Shown piece by piece: positions 1 through 10,732 of a DNA stretch of 64,000 bases. Each line of letters starts with the position of its first letter. The first letter of the stretch is position 1. Source of the DNA: Novosphingobium sp. Leaf2 (GTDB lineage Bacteria > Pseudomonadota > Alphaproteobacteria > Sphingomonadales > Sphingomonadaceae); NCBI RefSeq assembly GCF_001421325.1, contig NZ_LMJY01000003.1, positions 47,818 to 111,817 of the forward strand, given 5' to 3'. The notes under the pieces are model-generated. The model did not search any database. It worked only from the letters and a program-made list of their open reading frames with translations, and was not told the DNA's origin. A program made the translations under genes and the position numbers.

Positions 1-510
1 CATCGTATCGCGCCCCTCTGCCCGCAACGCCGCGTTCGCCGCGCACGTCAGCAGCGCGAAAGAGGGCACTTCGCTATCCTTCCATACGGCCGCCATCGCA
101 AAAACCGGCTGATCCGCACAGGCAAACCAGCATTGCCGCCGCTTGCCGTCGGTCGGAGACGCCCGGCCCCAGGCCATGAACGCGCTGGCGGGCACGAGGC
201 AGCGAAACTCGCTGTTGCGCAAGTTGCCGATCCAGAACGGACTGTCGAGATTGCGCACGGTCAGTATGCCGCCGCGCGGCCCGGCCTGAACCGAGGGTGG
301 CGGCGGCACGCCCCACAGACGCGGGATCATCCGGCTTGGCGTTCGATGCTGCGGGCGTGGCCCGGCGATCGCTTCGCGCCCGGCAGTGATCACCGGCGCG
401 AACTGGCCGGGCGCCACGTGGCCACCCTCCCATGGATCGCGCCCCGCCTCGGCCCCGAAACAGCGCGCAACCGCCTGCGCGGGCGCATCCAGGCGATAGA
501 GTATGGGCAT
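1..510 (-). CDS. SRAP-family (SOS response-associated peptidase, YedK/HMCES-like) protein, degenerate, partial
   Basis: The frame is open from an ATG at 510 to the left edge (170 codons, C-terminus missing). An in-frame TGA at 514-516 excludes a longer start. The order of motifs is that of the SRAP fold: an N-terminal LYRLDAP strand, PRLWGVPPPP, RNLDSPFW, RCLVPASAFMAWG and a SFALLTCAAN strand. In active SRAP proteins residue 2 is the cysteine that crosslinks to abasic DNA and the FxEW glutamate is catalytic. Here residue 2 is proline and the FxEW site reads FMAW, so both are lost, while the Asn of RNLDSP remains. The active-site histidine would lie beyond the edge. It is divergent from thiC. 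Family assignment is confident; a role in abasic-site protection is doubtful. Confidence 0.8.
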   Translation of the reverse strand, partial: MPILYRLDAPAQAVARCFGAEAGRDPWEGGHVAPGQFAPVITAGREAIAGPRPQHRTPSRMIPRLWGVPPPPSVQAGPRGGILTVRNLDSPFWIGNLRNSEFRCLVPASAFMAWGRASPTDGKRRQCWFACADQPVFAMAAVWKDSEVPSFALLTCAANAALRAEGRDTM

Positions 511-550
511 GGATCAAGGCTCTAGACCGGGACCGCAGGCACGTCTATGA

Positions 551-2605
<2,055 letters not shown>

Positions 2606-2613
2606 CCCACAAA

Positions 2614-2647
2614 GCCCGGCTTCCCGGATCAACACGGGACGCCGGGC
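2614..2647 (+). terminator. Hairpin after thiC, likely terminator
   Basis: GCCCGGCTTCCCG at 2614-2626 pairs with CGGGACGCCGGGC at 2635-2647 with one mismatch and an 8-base loop. It starts 8 bases after the thiC stop. There is no long T-run behind it (only GTTCGGTCGGTT), so it may be weak or Rho-assisted. Confidence 0.5.
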
Positions 2648-2692
2648 GTTCGGTCGGTTATGGGTCAACCGACTCTCAAGGGAAACACCGGA

Positions 2693-2986
2693 ATGCTGCG
2701 TAATCCTGCTGCCGACTGGATGAGGCTGGCCAACGATGGCTATGCGCTGTGGGCCGAATCGATGGTGGTCATGGGCATGCGCACCGCAGACCTGATGACC
2801 GGCAAGGGCAGCGCGCAGGAAAACCTTCTGATGGTCAGCGAAAAGATGCAGGCCGGTGCCGAACTGGCGGTGATGCTGGCCACCAGCGGCCTCACCACCC
2901 CTGAACAAAGCGCCCACAAGGCGGTGCGCCATTACCGCAAGCGGGTGCGGGCCAATCGCCGGCGCCTGTCGAAAACCAAGGGATGA
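2693..2986 (+). CDS. Small helical protein of unknown function
   Basis: 97 residues from the ATG at 2693, preceded by AAGGGAAA at a good distance; the upstream ATG at 2660 lacks such a site. The protein is predicted mostly helical, rich in Met and Ala in the middle, and ends in a very basic tail (RKRVRANRRRLSKTKG). The length, amphipathic helices and basic end recall small phasin-like or granule-associated proteins, but no diagnostic motif is present, so no function is assigned. It overlaps the following DUF72 gene by four bases (ATGA), which implies translational coupling. Confidence 0.7.
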   Translation: MLRNPAADWMRLANDGYALWAESMVVMGMRTADLMTGKGSAQENLLMVSEKMQAGAELAVMLATSGLTTPEQSAHKAVRHYRKRVRANRRRLSKTKG

Positions 2987-3729
2987 GCGCACGCATTCAT
3001 GTGGGGATCGGCGGGTGGACCTACCCGGACTGGCGCGGCACGTTCTACCCCGAAGGCCTGCCCCATGCGCGCGAACTCGGTTATGTGGGCGAACACCTGA
3101 CCGCTACCGAAATCAACGCCACGTTCTATCGCCGCCAGAGCCCGGCCAGCTTCGCCAAATGGCGCGACGCGGTGCCGGACGGATTCGTGTTCGCGCTGAA
3201 AGGCTCGCGCTACTGCACGAACCGCAAAAACTTGGCCGAAGCGGGTGAGAGCGTCGGCAATTTCCTGGCCCAGGGGCTGGTTGAACTGGGCGACAAACTC
3301 GGCCCGATCAATTGGCAGTTAGCCGCCACGAAAAAGTTCGAGGCCGACGAAATCGCGGCTTTTTTGACGCTGCTGCCCGATAGCCACGAAGGCATCGCCC
3401 TGCGCCACGCGATCGAACCGCGCCACGCCAGTTTCGACGATCCGGCCTTCTTCGCCCAGTGCGCCAAGGCCGGCGTCGCCCTCGTGGTGGCCGATTCGCC
3501 CAAGTACCCCGCGTTCGCGGACACCAGCGCCCCCTTCGTTTACGCCCGCCTCCAGAACGCCCGGTCCGATTTGCCGCAAGGTTACCCCGCCGATGAAATA
3601 ACCGCGTTCGCCAGGCGTGCCAAAGGTTGGGCAAGCGAGGGCAAGGACGTGCTTGCCTTCTACATCAACGGCGCAAAGGAACGCGCGCCGCATGCGGCGA
3701 TGGCTTTGATTGACGCTCTGGGCGGGTAG
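2983..3729 (+). CDS. DUF72 family (YecE-like) protein
   Basis: 248 residues with the typical DUF72 TIM-barrel features: the N-terminal HVGIGGWTYPDWRGTFYP strand, then LTATEINATFYRRQSP and FALKGSRYCTNRKNL, and a late FYINGAKERAPHAA strand. The family is widespread and its biochemical role is not established. The start overlaps the stop of the small upstream gene (ATGA), so the two form a coupled pair downstream of thiC. Confidence 0.9.
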   Translation: MSARIHVGIGGWTYPDWRGTFYPEGLPHARELGYVGEHLTATEINATFYRRQSPASFAKWRDAVPDGFVFALKGSRYCTNRKNLAEAGESVGNFLAQGLVELGDKLGPINWQLAATKKFEADEIAAFLTLLPDSHEGIALRHAIEPRHASFDDPAFFAQCAKAGVALVVADSPKYPAFADTSAPFVYARLQNARSDLPQGYPADEITAFARRAKGWASEGKDVLAFYINGAKERAPHAAMALIDALGG

Positions 3730-3827
3730 CGCGAAGGCGGCGAAGTCTCATTTTGCCTATGTCAAACCAAAGTCATTAAAACGTCACAGTTCCGACATAT
3801 TGCGCGCCTGCAAATCGAGGGGTTTTC

Positions 3828-4508
3828 ATGCGCATTTTTCTGAGCGGAGTTGGCGCACTGGTCGCTGTTTCAGCGGCTGCGCCGGCGTGCGCATCCGATG
3901 ACGAACAGATCTGGATCGCCAGCACTGCCACGGTAAAGCTGTCCGACAAATGGCGCTTTTCGCAGGAAGTCATCACCCGCTTCAGCGACGATCGTGACGG
4001 ATTGTACGAAGTCGAGATGAATTCGCTGATCGGGTACAAGGTTGCCGACAAGATCACGGTATGGGCAGGCTATACGCACGATCCGAACTACAACGGCGGA
4101 CGCTTCGCCGTGATGGAGCACCGCGGACGACAGCAGGTGACGCTGGACAACATCCTCAAGATCGGGCCGGGGCAGCTCAGCGCGCGCCTGCGGATGGAGG
4201 AGCGCTGGCGCGAAGGCATCAGCGGCGTCGCGTACCGTGTGCGGCCTTACGTGAAGTATGTCCTCCCATTGCGCCGGGGCAGCAAGACCGCGCTCGTCTT
4301 CAGCCACGAAAGCTTCATCGACCTGAACAAGACGAACTTCCAGCGCGTGCGGGGAGAGGAGCGGATGCGCAACGCCATTGCCGTCACCACGCCGCTGGCG
4401 AAGAACGTGAATGCGGAGTTCGGGTATCTGAACCAGCACGGCTTCGTGCCGGATGCGACCGACAGCAACGATCACGTGGCGTCGGTGTCTCTGGGCTTCA
4501 ATTTTTGA
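3828..4508 (+). CDS. DUF2490 family outer-membrane protein
   Basis: 226 residues with a cleavable signal peptide (about residues 1-22, cut after ACA). The rest alternates hydrophobic and polar residues as in a small beta-barrel and ends in SLGFNF, a terminal aromatic typical of proteins inserted by BamA. The pattern (KWRFSQEV, WAGYTHDPNYNGGR, RLRMEERWREG, LNQHGF) matches DUF2490. Function of the family is unknown. Monocistronic, with about 100 bp of AT-richer DNA upstream and convergent with ruvC. Confidence 0.85.
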   Translation: MRIFLSGVGALVAVSAAAPACASDDEQIWIASTATVKLSDKWRFSQEVITRFSDDRDGLYEVEMNSLIGYKVADKITVWAGYTHDPNYNGGRFAVMEHRGRQQVTLDNILKIGPGQLSARLRMEERWREGISGVAYRVRPYVKYVLPLRRGSKTALVFSHESFIDLNKTNFQRVRGEERMRNAIAVTTPLAKNVNAEFGYLNQHGFVPDATDSNDHVASVSLGFNF

Positions 4509-4537
4509 GACCTTTGGGCAACTAGACCCACAACGAC

Positions 4538-5014
4538 CTACCGATGGCTTCCCAGCATGTTGGCATGGGTGATCGCCACCGCCAGCGCATCGGCGGCATC
4601 CTCTCCTGCCAGCTTTACGCCGGGAAGCAGAACCTTCAGCATCGCCTGGATCTGCTTCTTGTCCGCCCCGCCGGTGCCCACGATGGCCTTTTTCACCAGC
4701 TTGGTGGAATATTCCGCCACCGGCATTCCCGCGCGCGCCAGGCTGAGCATCGCCACGCCGCGGGCCTGACCCAGCTTGAGGGTAGATTGCGGATTCACGT
4801 TGACGAACACTTCCTCCACCGCGCCGCTGTCCGGGCGATGATGCAGGATCACGTCGGTGAGCGCCGCGTCCAGTTCGACCAGACGCTGCGCCATGCCCGC
4901 CTTGGCGTCCGTGCGGATCTGCCCGTTCGCCACATGGCTCAGCCGACTGCCGCTTTTCGCCACCACCCCCCAACCGGTGCAGGTGAGCCCCGGATCAAGT
5001 CCAATTATGATCAC
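4538..5014 (-). CDS. ruvC: Crossover junction endodeoxyribonuclease RuvC
   Basis: 158 residues from a GTG at 5014. It resolves Holliday junctions as a dimer with RuvAB. The acidic catalytic set is present: D7 (IIGLDPG), E67/E68 (AVEEVF), D139 and D142 ([11 protein letters not shown]), close to the E. coli numbering. The GTG start overlaps the stop of the upstream DUF3147 gene (GTGA) and gives the normal MIIIGLDPG start; the longer frame to 5080 lies inside that gene. ruvA and ruvB are not in this window. Confidence 0.95.
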   Translation of the reverse strand: MIIIGLDPGLTCTGWGVVAKSGSRLSHVANGQIRTDAKAGMAQRLVELDAALTDVILHHRPDSGAVEEVFVNVNPQSTLKLGQARGVAMLSLARAGMPVAEYSTKLVKKAIVGTGGADKKQIQAMLKVLLPGVKLAGEDAADALAVAITHANMLGSHR

Positions 5015-5361
5015 ATCGACAGTCCCATGCACTGTCCGATTTGGACCATCGCCAGGTACAGGCATACCGTCAGCAGGCACCCCAGCCCCAGCGACGGCCA
5101 GAAACCCAGCCCGTGGCGCAATGCGAACGGGATCAGCAGGAACATCGGCAACGACGGCAGCACGTACCAGAACGTGGCCTGCGCATGCACCGCCATGTTC
5201 TGCGCGTCAGGCCGTGCCTGCCATAGCAGGATCATGCCCAGAACCGACACCAGCGGCAGCGAGGCTATCAGCGCCCCCATTGCAGGGAGGCGCTTGCCCA
5301 CTTCGGCGATCGCCACGATCATCGCCCCTGACAGCAACGCACGGGCGATCAGCGCGATCAT
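5011..5361 (-). CDS. DUF3147 family membrane protein
   Basis: 116 residues with about four transmembrane helices, starting with an ATG one base after the yebC stop and ending in a GTGA overlap with ruvC. The motif [23 protein letters not shown] is characteristic of DUF3147, a family of small inner-membrane proteins without known function. The tight spacing makes yebC-DUF3147-ruvC one translationally coupled operon. The longer frame to 5439 runs into yebC and is rejected. Confidence 0.85.
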   Translation of the reverse strand: MIALIARALLSGAMIVAIAEVGKRLPAMGALIASLPLVSVLGMILLWQARPDAQNMAVHAQATFWYVLPSLPMFLLIPFALRHGLGFWPSLGLGCLLTVCLYLAMVQIGQCMGLSM

Positions 5362-5362
5362 G

Positions 5363-6127
5363 TCAGCCCAGCGTCTCCATGACTTCGTCGGAGATTTCGT
5401 AATTGCCCCACACCGTCTGCACGTCGTCGTCCTCTTCAAGGGTATCGACCAGCTTCATCAGCGTGCCTACGGTGTCCGCATCGACATCGACGGTAAGGTT
5501 GGGCTTCCACGCCAGCTTGACGCCTTCCGCCTCGCCCAGCGTCTTTTCCAGTTCGCGCGCCACTTCGTGCAGTGCATCCACGGAAACCCAGATCTGGTGG
5601 CCTCCCGGATTCTCGTCACCATCGCCCATGTCGCTCTGCACGTCCTCCGCGCCGGCCTCGATCGCGGCTTCGAGAACCTTGTCTTCGTCACCCACGCTGG
5701 CAGGGTATTCGATCAGGCCCAGCCGCTCGAAACCGTGGCTCACCGCCCCCGATGCGCCCAGATTGCCCCCGTTCTTGGCAAACGCGGTGCGCACGTTGGT
5801 GGCGGTGCGGTTGCGGTTGTCGGTCAGCGCCTCGACGATGATGGCCACGCCGCTGGGGCCATACCCTTCGTAGCGCACTTCCTCGTAGTTTTCGGCATCG
5901 CCCTTGCTGGCCTTGTCGATCGCGCGCTGGATGTTGTCCTTGGGCATCGACTGCGCCTTGGCGGCGTTGACGGCGGCGCGCAGGCGCGGGTTCATGTCAG
6001 GATCGGGCATGCCCATCTTCGCCGCAACGGTGATTTCGCGCGAAAGCTTGCTGAACTGCGCCGAGCGCTTTTTGTCCTGCGCACCCTTGCGATGCATGAT
6101 GTTCTTGAACTTGGAATGGCCTGCCAT
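5363..6127 (-). CDS. yebC: YebC/PmpR family DNA-binding regulator or translation factor
   Basis: 254 residues, normal length. The N-terminus [21 protein letters not shown] is the family hallmark, followed by [23 protein letters not shown] and the acidic C-terminal domains ([19 protein letters not shown]). Members were described as transcriptional regulators; recent work on relatives points to relief of ribosome stalling. It is the first gene of the operon with DUF3147 and ruvC, a pairing common in bacteria. Confidence 0.95.
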   Translation of the reverse strand: MAGHSKFKNIMHRKGAQDKKRSAQFSKLSREITVAAKMGMPDPDMNPRLRAAVNAAKAQSMPKDNIQRAIDKASKGDAENYEEVRYEGYGPSGVAIIVEALTDNRNRTATNVRTAFAKNGGNLGASGAVSHGFERLGLIEYPASVGDEDKVLEAAIEAGAEDVQSDMGDGDENPGGHQIWVSVDALHEVARELEKTLGEAEGVKLAWKPNLTVDVDADTVGTLMKLVDTLEEDDDVQTVWGNYEISDEVMETLG

Positions 6128-6291
6128 GGGGTCCGCTCGTTTGCCTGCCCGGCGCCCGCCCCTGTCGGGAACGGCGTGGGTCTCGGTGAAGGAAGTGGCG
6201 CGCCCTTACAACACCCCCGCCCCCAAGGGCAACTATTGCGCGCGAAAGCCTCGCAACGGATTGGCAAGAAAGGCACGGGTAAGACTGCGTG

Positions 6292-7032
6292 ATGACGCCC
6301 GAAACCGCACCCCTCGCCGCCGGCGACGCCGCAACGCTCGCCCCCTCGCCCCGCGTGGTCCTGCGCGAATGGCTGGGCTTTTTGAGGCGTCCCGCCGTGC
6401 TGACACCAAGCGGGCTGCGCACGCGCGCGGCGTGGCGCGCGCTTTGCGTGCTGCTACTGGTCCATCTGGCGGGCATGCTGCTGGTGATCCTGCCTGTGAT
6501 CGCGCTGTGGCAGCGCCAGTTCGCGCTGCCGATGCCCGACGCTTTCGGCAAGCTGCCGGACGGGTGGCTACTGCCGATTACCATCCTGATCGCCCCGGTG
6601 CTGGAAGAGATGATCTTTCGCGGCTGGCAGAGGGGCCGCCCGCGCGCGTTGTGGCTGCTGGCCTGCTTCGCCGCCTTGGTGATCCTGCTCGCCAAGGCGG
6701 GCGACCTCGCCCCCAAAGGCGCTGCGGGCGCGCTGGCAGCATTGATCGTGCTGGCGCTTGGCGGCTGGCTTTGGCTGCGCAAGCGCCCCACGCGCATGCT
6801 GTACCGGCACGCCTACCCGGCAACGTTCTGGCTGGTGGCGCTAACGTTCGCCGGCTTTCACCTGATGAACTATCCGGCCACCACCTGGCTATCGCTGCCG
6901 ATGGTGCTGCCACAATTATGGGCCGCGCTCCTACTGGGCTTCACGCGCCAGCGCCTGGGACTGCCGGCCGCGATGCTCCAGCACGCCGCCGCCAACGCCG
7001 CCAGCATGGCCCTGGCGGCCGCCGGCGGATAG
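6292..7032 (+). CDS. CPBP family intramembrane metalloprotease
   Basis: 246 residues with several hydrophobic helices. The three CPBP (CAAX prenyl protease 2-like, ABI) motifs are present: EEMIFRG (E105, E106, R110), FAGFHLMN (H190) and QHAAANAA (H231, N235), which form the membrane-embedded zinc site. Bacterial members process membrane or peptide substrates that are mostly unknown. An in-frame GTG sits three bases earlier, so the start could be 6289. It is convergent with the small DUF2312 gene. Confidence 0.88.
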   Translation: MTPETAPLAAGDAATLAPSPRVVLREWLGFLRRPAVLTPSGLRTRAAWRALCVLLLVHLAGMLLVILPVIALWQRQFALPMPDAFGKLPDGWLLPITILIAPVLEEMIFRGWQRGRPRALWLLACFAALVILLAKAGDLAPKGAAGALAALIVLALGGWLWLRKRPTRMLYRHAYPATFWLVALTFAGFHLMNYPATTWLSLPMVLPQLWAALLLGFTRQRLGLPAAMLQHAAANAASMALAAAGG

Positions 7033-7035
7033 CCG

Positions 7036-7272
7036 TCAGTCGATGCCCAGCGCCGACTTGTAGGTATCGAGCAGCATGTCCATTTCGCGGCGATCGTCAG
7101 GCTTCATCTTACGGATGCGGACGATCTGGCGCATGATCTTGACATCGTAGCCCACCGCCTTGGCTTCGTTGTAAACGTCGCGGATATCGTCCGAAATGCC
7201 CTTCTTTTCCTCTTCCAGGCGCTCGACGCGCTCGATCAGCAGACGCAGGCGATCGTCGGTGTTTTCGGCCAT
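7036..7272 (-). CDS. DUF2312 (UPF0335) family protein
   Basis: 78 residues from the ATG at 7272. It is a coiled coil followed by the conserved block GISDDIRDVYNEAKAVGYD and RIRKMKPDDRREMD, which defines this alphaproteobacterial family (also described as GapR-like, with AT-rich DNA binding shown for Caulobacter GapR). The role here is inferred as nucleoid-associated DNA binding. The 25 codons of open frame upstream lack a suitable start context. Confidence 0.92.
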   Translation of the reverse strand: MAENTDDRLRLLIERVERLEEEKKGISDDIRDVYNEAKAVGYDVKIMRQIVRIRKMKPDDRREMDMLLDTYKSALGID

Positions 7273-7395
7273 GAGGTTTCGTGCTCCGCAATAAGGCAGG
7301 TAGAATCGGTTGGCCGGGCTGATAGCGAGGCCGGACAATTCAGGCAAAGCGCAGCCCTGTGGAAAATCGCGGGCGGCGCTTAATTTTTGCGCCGT

Positions 7396-7704
7396 TTATT
7401 CCGGCGCGTTCTTCTTCACGCTTTGCTCCATGCGCGCCAGCTGCTCGGGCGTGGCCGCGCTTTGGCGGGTGGTCTTCCATTCGTCTGCCGGCATGCCGTG
7501 GATCAGCGCGCGGGCCTGCGCCTTGTCGCCTTCGAATCCGGCATCGAGGATCCAGTCCGCCAGGCAATTGCGGCAAAAGCCGGCGAGGCCCATCAGGTCG
7601 ATGTTCTGCGCATCGTGGCGGTGCTGCAGATGACGGACCAGCCGGCGGAACGCCGCCGCCGCGATTTTGTCATCAAGCTGGTCGATACGGGCTTGTTCGT
7701 TCAT
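7396..7704 (-). CDS. DUF1244 family protein
   Basis: 102 residues. The core FRRLVRHLQHRHDAQNIDLM, LAGFCRNCLADW and MPADEWK is diagnostic for DUF1244, a small soluble alpha/gammaproteobacterial family with two conserved cysteines (FCRNC) but no known role. It is divergent from pyruvate kinase, with the ATG at 7704 about 106 bp from the pyk start. The shared gap should hold both promoters. Confidence 0.9.
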   Translation of the reverse strand: MNEQARIDQLDDKIAAAAFRRLVRHLQHRHDAQNIDLMGLAGFCRNCLADWILDAGFEGDKAQARALIHGMPADEWKTTRQSAATPEQLARMEQSVKKNAPE

Positions 7705-7810
7705 GGTATGCCAATCATCCTTGGTTTGTATGACCGCCTTTGGCATATGGGCGCCCATTCCCGAAAGAGGCAGAAGAACAATCTTGGTCAACACCATTCC
7801 TTCGGGCACG

Positions 7811-9283
7811 ATGCCCTACCGCCGTTCGCCCCACCATCGCGGCATCAAGCGCCAGCGCAAGGTGAAGATCCTGGCAACGCTTGGTCCGGCCAGCCGCGAT
7901 CAGGACATGATCGCCAAGCTGCTGCGGGCCGGCGCGGACGCGTTCCGAGTCAACATGAGCCATGGCGATCATGAAACGCACGCGCAAACCATCGCCAACA
8001 TCCGCGCGGTGGAAAAGGACCTTGGCCGGCCGATCGCGATCCTGTGCGACCTGCAGGGCCCCAAGCTGCGGGTCGGCACGTTCGAAGGCGGCAAGGCGTT
8101 CCTGCGCCACGGCGCGCATTTCACGCTGGACCGCAATCCCGCGCCCGGCAACGACGAGCGCGTATGTCTGCCCCATCCCGAACTGTTCGGCGTGCTGCAG
8201 AAAGGCCAGCGCCTGCTGGTCGATGACGGCAAGCTGCGGCTGGTGGTGATCCGCGCGGAACCTGATTCCATACTGTGCAGCGCCGAAGTGGGCGGGCCGA
8301 TTTCCGACCGCAAGGGCGTGAACGTGCCCGACGCCATCGTGCCGGTCCCCGCGCTCACCGACAAGGACCGCCGCGACCTGGCGTTCGCGGTGAAGCACGG
8401 GGCGGACTGGATCGGCCTGTCGTTCGTCCAGCGGCCTGAAGACGTGGCGGAGGCCAGGCGGCTTACCGGCGGCCACGGCGCGATCATGGCCAAGATCGAA
8501 AAGCCGGCGGCGGTGGAAAGCCTTGACGAAATCATTGAGCTGTCCGACGGCATCATGGTCGCGCGCGGCGATCTTGGCGTCGAACTGCTGCCCGAAGAAG
8601 TGCCCGCGATCCAGAAGCACATCGTTGAAAAGACCCGCAACCAGGGCAAGCCAGTGGTGGTGGCCACGCAGATGCTGGAATCGATGATCACCAGCCCCTC
8701 GCCCACCCGCGCCGAGGTGTCCGACGTCGCCAATGCGGTGTACGACGGGGCGGACGCGGTGATGCTGTCGGCGGAAACGGCGGCGGGCCAGTGGCCGGTT
8801 GAGGCGGTGACGATCATGGACCGCATCGCCACGCGCGTGGAAAGCGACGCCACGTATCGCCAGCGCATTCACATCGCGCAAACCCCGCCCGACGCCACCA
8901 GCGCCGACGCGCTCTCGGCTTCGTGCGCCACGATTGCCGACACCTTGACGATCGAGGGCATCGTGGTGTTCACCGGTTCGGGTATCTCGGCCCGGCGGGT
9001 GGCGCGCGAACGGCCAGCCGCGCCGATGCTGGTGCTGACCCCCTCGCCGCACACAGCGCGCCGGCTCTCGCTGCTGTGGGGTGCACATTCGGTGGTCACC
9101 AAGGACATCGGCAGCTTTGAGGAGATGATCGCCAAGGGCAAGCGCATGGCGCTGCGTCACGGCTTCGGCGCGGCAGGCTCGCGCCTCGTCACGCTGGCCG
9201 GCGTGCCGTTCGGCGTGCCCGGCTCCACCAACCTGCTGCACATCGTGACGCTGACCGGCAACGAGTTAGAGACGCCTCGATAG
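7811..9283 (+). CDS. pyk: Pyruvate kinase
   Basis: 490 residues. It catalyses the last glycolytic step, phosphoenolpyruvate plus ADP to pyruvate plus ATP. Visible signatures are KILATLGPAS and FRVNMSHG near the N-terminus, the catalytic lysine region IMAKIEKPAA, metal-binding MVARGDLGVELLPEEVP, the MLESMI and VYDGADAVMLSAETA loops, and a C-terminal allosteric domain. ATG 7811 is chosen because the open frame upstream lies in the divergent promoter region. The ribosome site is weak (TTCGGGCACG). Confidence 0.97.
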   Translation: MPYRRSPHHRGIKRQRKVKILATLGPASRDQDMIAKLLRAGADAFRVNMSHGDHETHAQTIANIRAVEKDLGRPIAILCDLQGPKLRVGTFEGGKAFLRHGAHFTLDRNPAPGNDERVCLPHPELFGVLQKGQRLLVDDGKLRLVVIRAEPDSILCSAEVGGPISDRKGVNVPDAIVPVPALTDKDRRDLAFAVKHGADWIGLSFVQRPEDVAEARRLTGGHGAIMAKIEKPAAVESLDEIIELSDGIMVARGDLGVELLPEEVPAIQKHIVEKTRNQGKPVVVATQMLESMITSPSPTRAEVSDVANAVYDGADAVMLSAETAAGQWPVEAVTIMDRIATRVESDATYRQRIHIAQTPPDATSADALSASCATIADTLTIEGIVVFTGSGISARRVARERPAAPMLVLTPSPHTARRLSLLWGAHSVVTKDIGSFEEMIAKGKRMALRHGFGAAGSRLVTLAGVPFGVPGSTNLLHIVTLTGNELETPR

Positions 9284-9292
9284 GCGCCGCGA

Positions 9293-9814
9293 TCAAACGG
9301 CGATGGCGTGCACGCGGGTCCGGCGGTCCCGCGAGATAGCCATCGCGGAAGCGGTCCACAGGCTGGCCGCGGCAGCGATCCCGGCGATCACGCCGCCATA
9401 AGGCACGCCAGCGGCAAACCCGATCAGCGCAGCCGCGATAAGGGCGATGCCAAGCACCAGGAACGGGCGGAACGCCGCGGCGTAGGCGATCGGCGGAAAG
9501 TGCAGACCCACCACCAGCGCCATCGCCGGCAAGCGCCATTCCGGGCGGTGCAGGTTGACCGCCACGTTCACGGCCAGCGCGATGCCGATGCCTTCGGCAG
9601 TGCTGCTCCAGGCGATCACCTTGCCGGCCCGTGCCGATAGCGCCACACCCGTCCCCGGCATGCGCACGACGCGGATCGCCAGCAGCGCGATGACCGCAAA
9701 GCCTGTGAACGGCAGGGCGAGCACAGGGCCGGTCAAGTGCCACTCCCACGCCATGGTGACGGCCACGAACACCGCGCCGAAAAATCCCATGATCATCGCG
9801 CCCCACGCACCCAT
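9293..9814 (-). CDS. Multi-pass membrane protein of unknown function
   Basis: 173 residues with five or six hydrophobic helices (WGAMIMGFFGAVFVAVTMAW, FTGFAVIALLAI, GIGIALAVNVAVNL, ALVVGLHFPPIAYAAAF, ALIAAALIGFAAGV). The ATG at 9814 has AGGGTGA upstream; a GTG three codons earlier is possible. I do not recognise the family. It ends ten bases from the stop of convergent pyk, so no separate terminators fit between them. Confidence 0.75.
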   Translation of the reverse strand: MGAWGAMIMGFFGAVFVAVTMAWEWHLTGPVLALPFTGFAVIALLAIRVVRMPGTGVALSARAGKVIAWSSTAEGIGIALAVNVAVNLHRPEWRLPAMALVVGLHFPPIAYAAAFRPFLVLGIALIAAALIGFAAGVPYGGVIAGIAAAASLWTASAMAISRDRRTRVHAIAV

Positions 9815-10054
9815 CGCCGTCACCCTGCTCTCGATCCTGAAACAAAGGCCTAATCGGCGCTGGTCGAACGGTCGAGCGGATTTAACGCAATGACCAGGCG
9901 TGCATCCTGCCGCAAATCAGCAACGGCTCGCAACCGATGCGACCGGGCAAGTGACGGTAAATGCTGACTTTATTTGCGAGCGTTCGGAACTGAACACGCC
10001 ACGAAAATGGTGAAATACCTTTTGATTTCAGCGCGCTATACCCATTTCAAAAGC

Positions 10055-10726
10055 ATGACCGATCTTACCCTGGCATCCACCCGGCGAAGCCTGATGTTTT
10101 CCGGCGCGGCGATTGCGGTCGGCGCGCTGGCCGGGTCGTCGTCCAGGCCGCTGCTGGAACCCTCGATCCGCACCCGCACAGCGATGCCTCATAGCGCACC
10201 GCAATTCACCCGCGCCGCGATTGAGCCCCGGCTTTTGAAGAAGGCCTTGGCGGCGCTTGACCGGCACGCCGGCACGATCACGGCGCGCGACCGCATCGCC
10301 ATCGTCGATTTCAATGCGCCGTCCTCGGAAGCGCGGATGCATTTCGTGGATGTTGAGGGCGGACAGGCCTCGCGTCTGCTCGTGGCGCATGGCTCGGGTT
10401 CCGATCCGGACCATACCGGCTTCCTCAAGATGTTTTCCAACGCTTTCGGGTCGAACGCGTCGAGCGAGGGCGCTTTCCTGGCGGACGATTACTACGTGGG
10501 CAAACATGGCCGTTCACAGCGCTTGGTCGGGCTGGACGCAACCAACAACAACGCGCTGGGCCGCGCTATCGTGATCCACAGCGCGTGGTATGCCAACGAG
10601 GACATGATCGCTGCGCACGGCAAGCTGGGCCGCAGCCAAGGCTGCTTCGCGGTAGGCGAAAACAAACTGGACGACGTATTCGGATTTCTGGGCAAAGGGC
10701 GGATGGTATACGCCGCGCGGGCGTGA
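10055..10726 (+). CDS. Murein L,D-transpeptidase catalytic-domain family protein, Tat-type signal
   Basis: 223 residues. The N-terminus STRRSLMFSGAAIAVGALAG is a twin-arginine-like signal. The catalytic part has HSAWY (H175) and LGRSQGCFAV (C197), the His and nucleophilic Cys of the YkuD-2 type L,D-transpeptidases, with the GFLKMFSNAFGSNASSEGAF block typical of this subgroup. It is expected to act on periplasmic peptidoglycan. The ATG at 10055 places the signal at the N-terminus; upstream in-frame ATGs would bury it. About 230 bp of non-coding DNA precede it, in which I see no clear site. Confidence 0.88.
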   Translation: MTDLTLASTRRSLMFSGAAIAVGALAGSSSRPLLEPSIRTRTAMPHSAPQFTRAAIEPRLLKKALAALDRHAGTITARDRIAIVDFNAPSSEARMHFVDVEGGQASRLLVAHGSGSDPDHTGFLKMFSNAFGSNASSEGAFLADDYYVGKHGRSQRLVGLDATNNNALGRAIVIHSAWYANEDMIAAHGKLGRSQGCFAVGENKLDDVFGFLGKGRMVYAARA

Positions 10727-10732
10727 GCGCAC

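Noticed and set aside
4544..6292. 582-codon plus-strand frame
   Set aside because: Lies entirely antisense to ruvC, DUF3147 and yebC, which carry clear family motifs.
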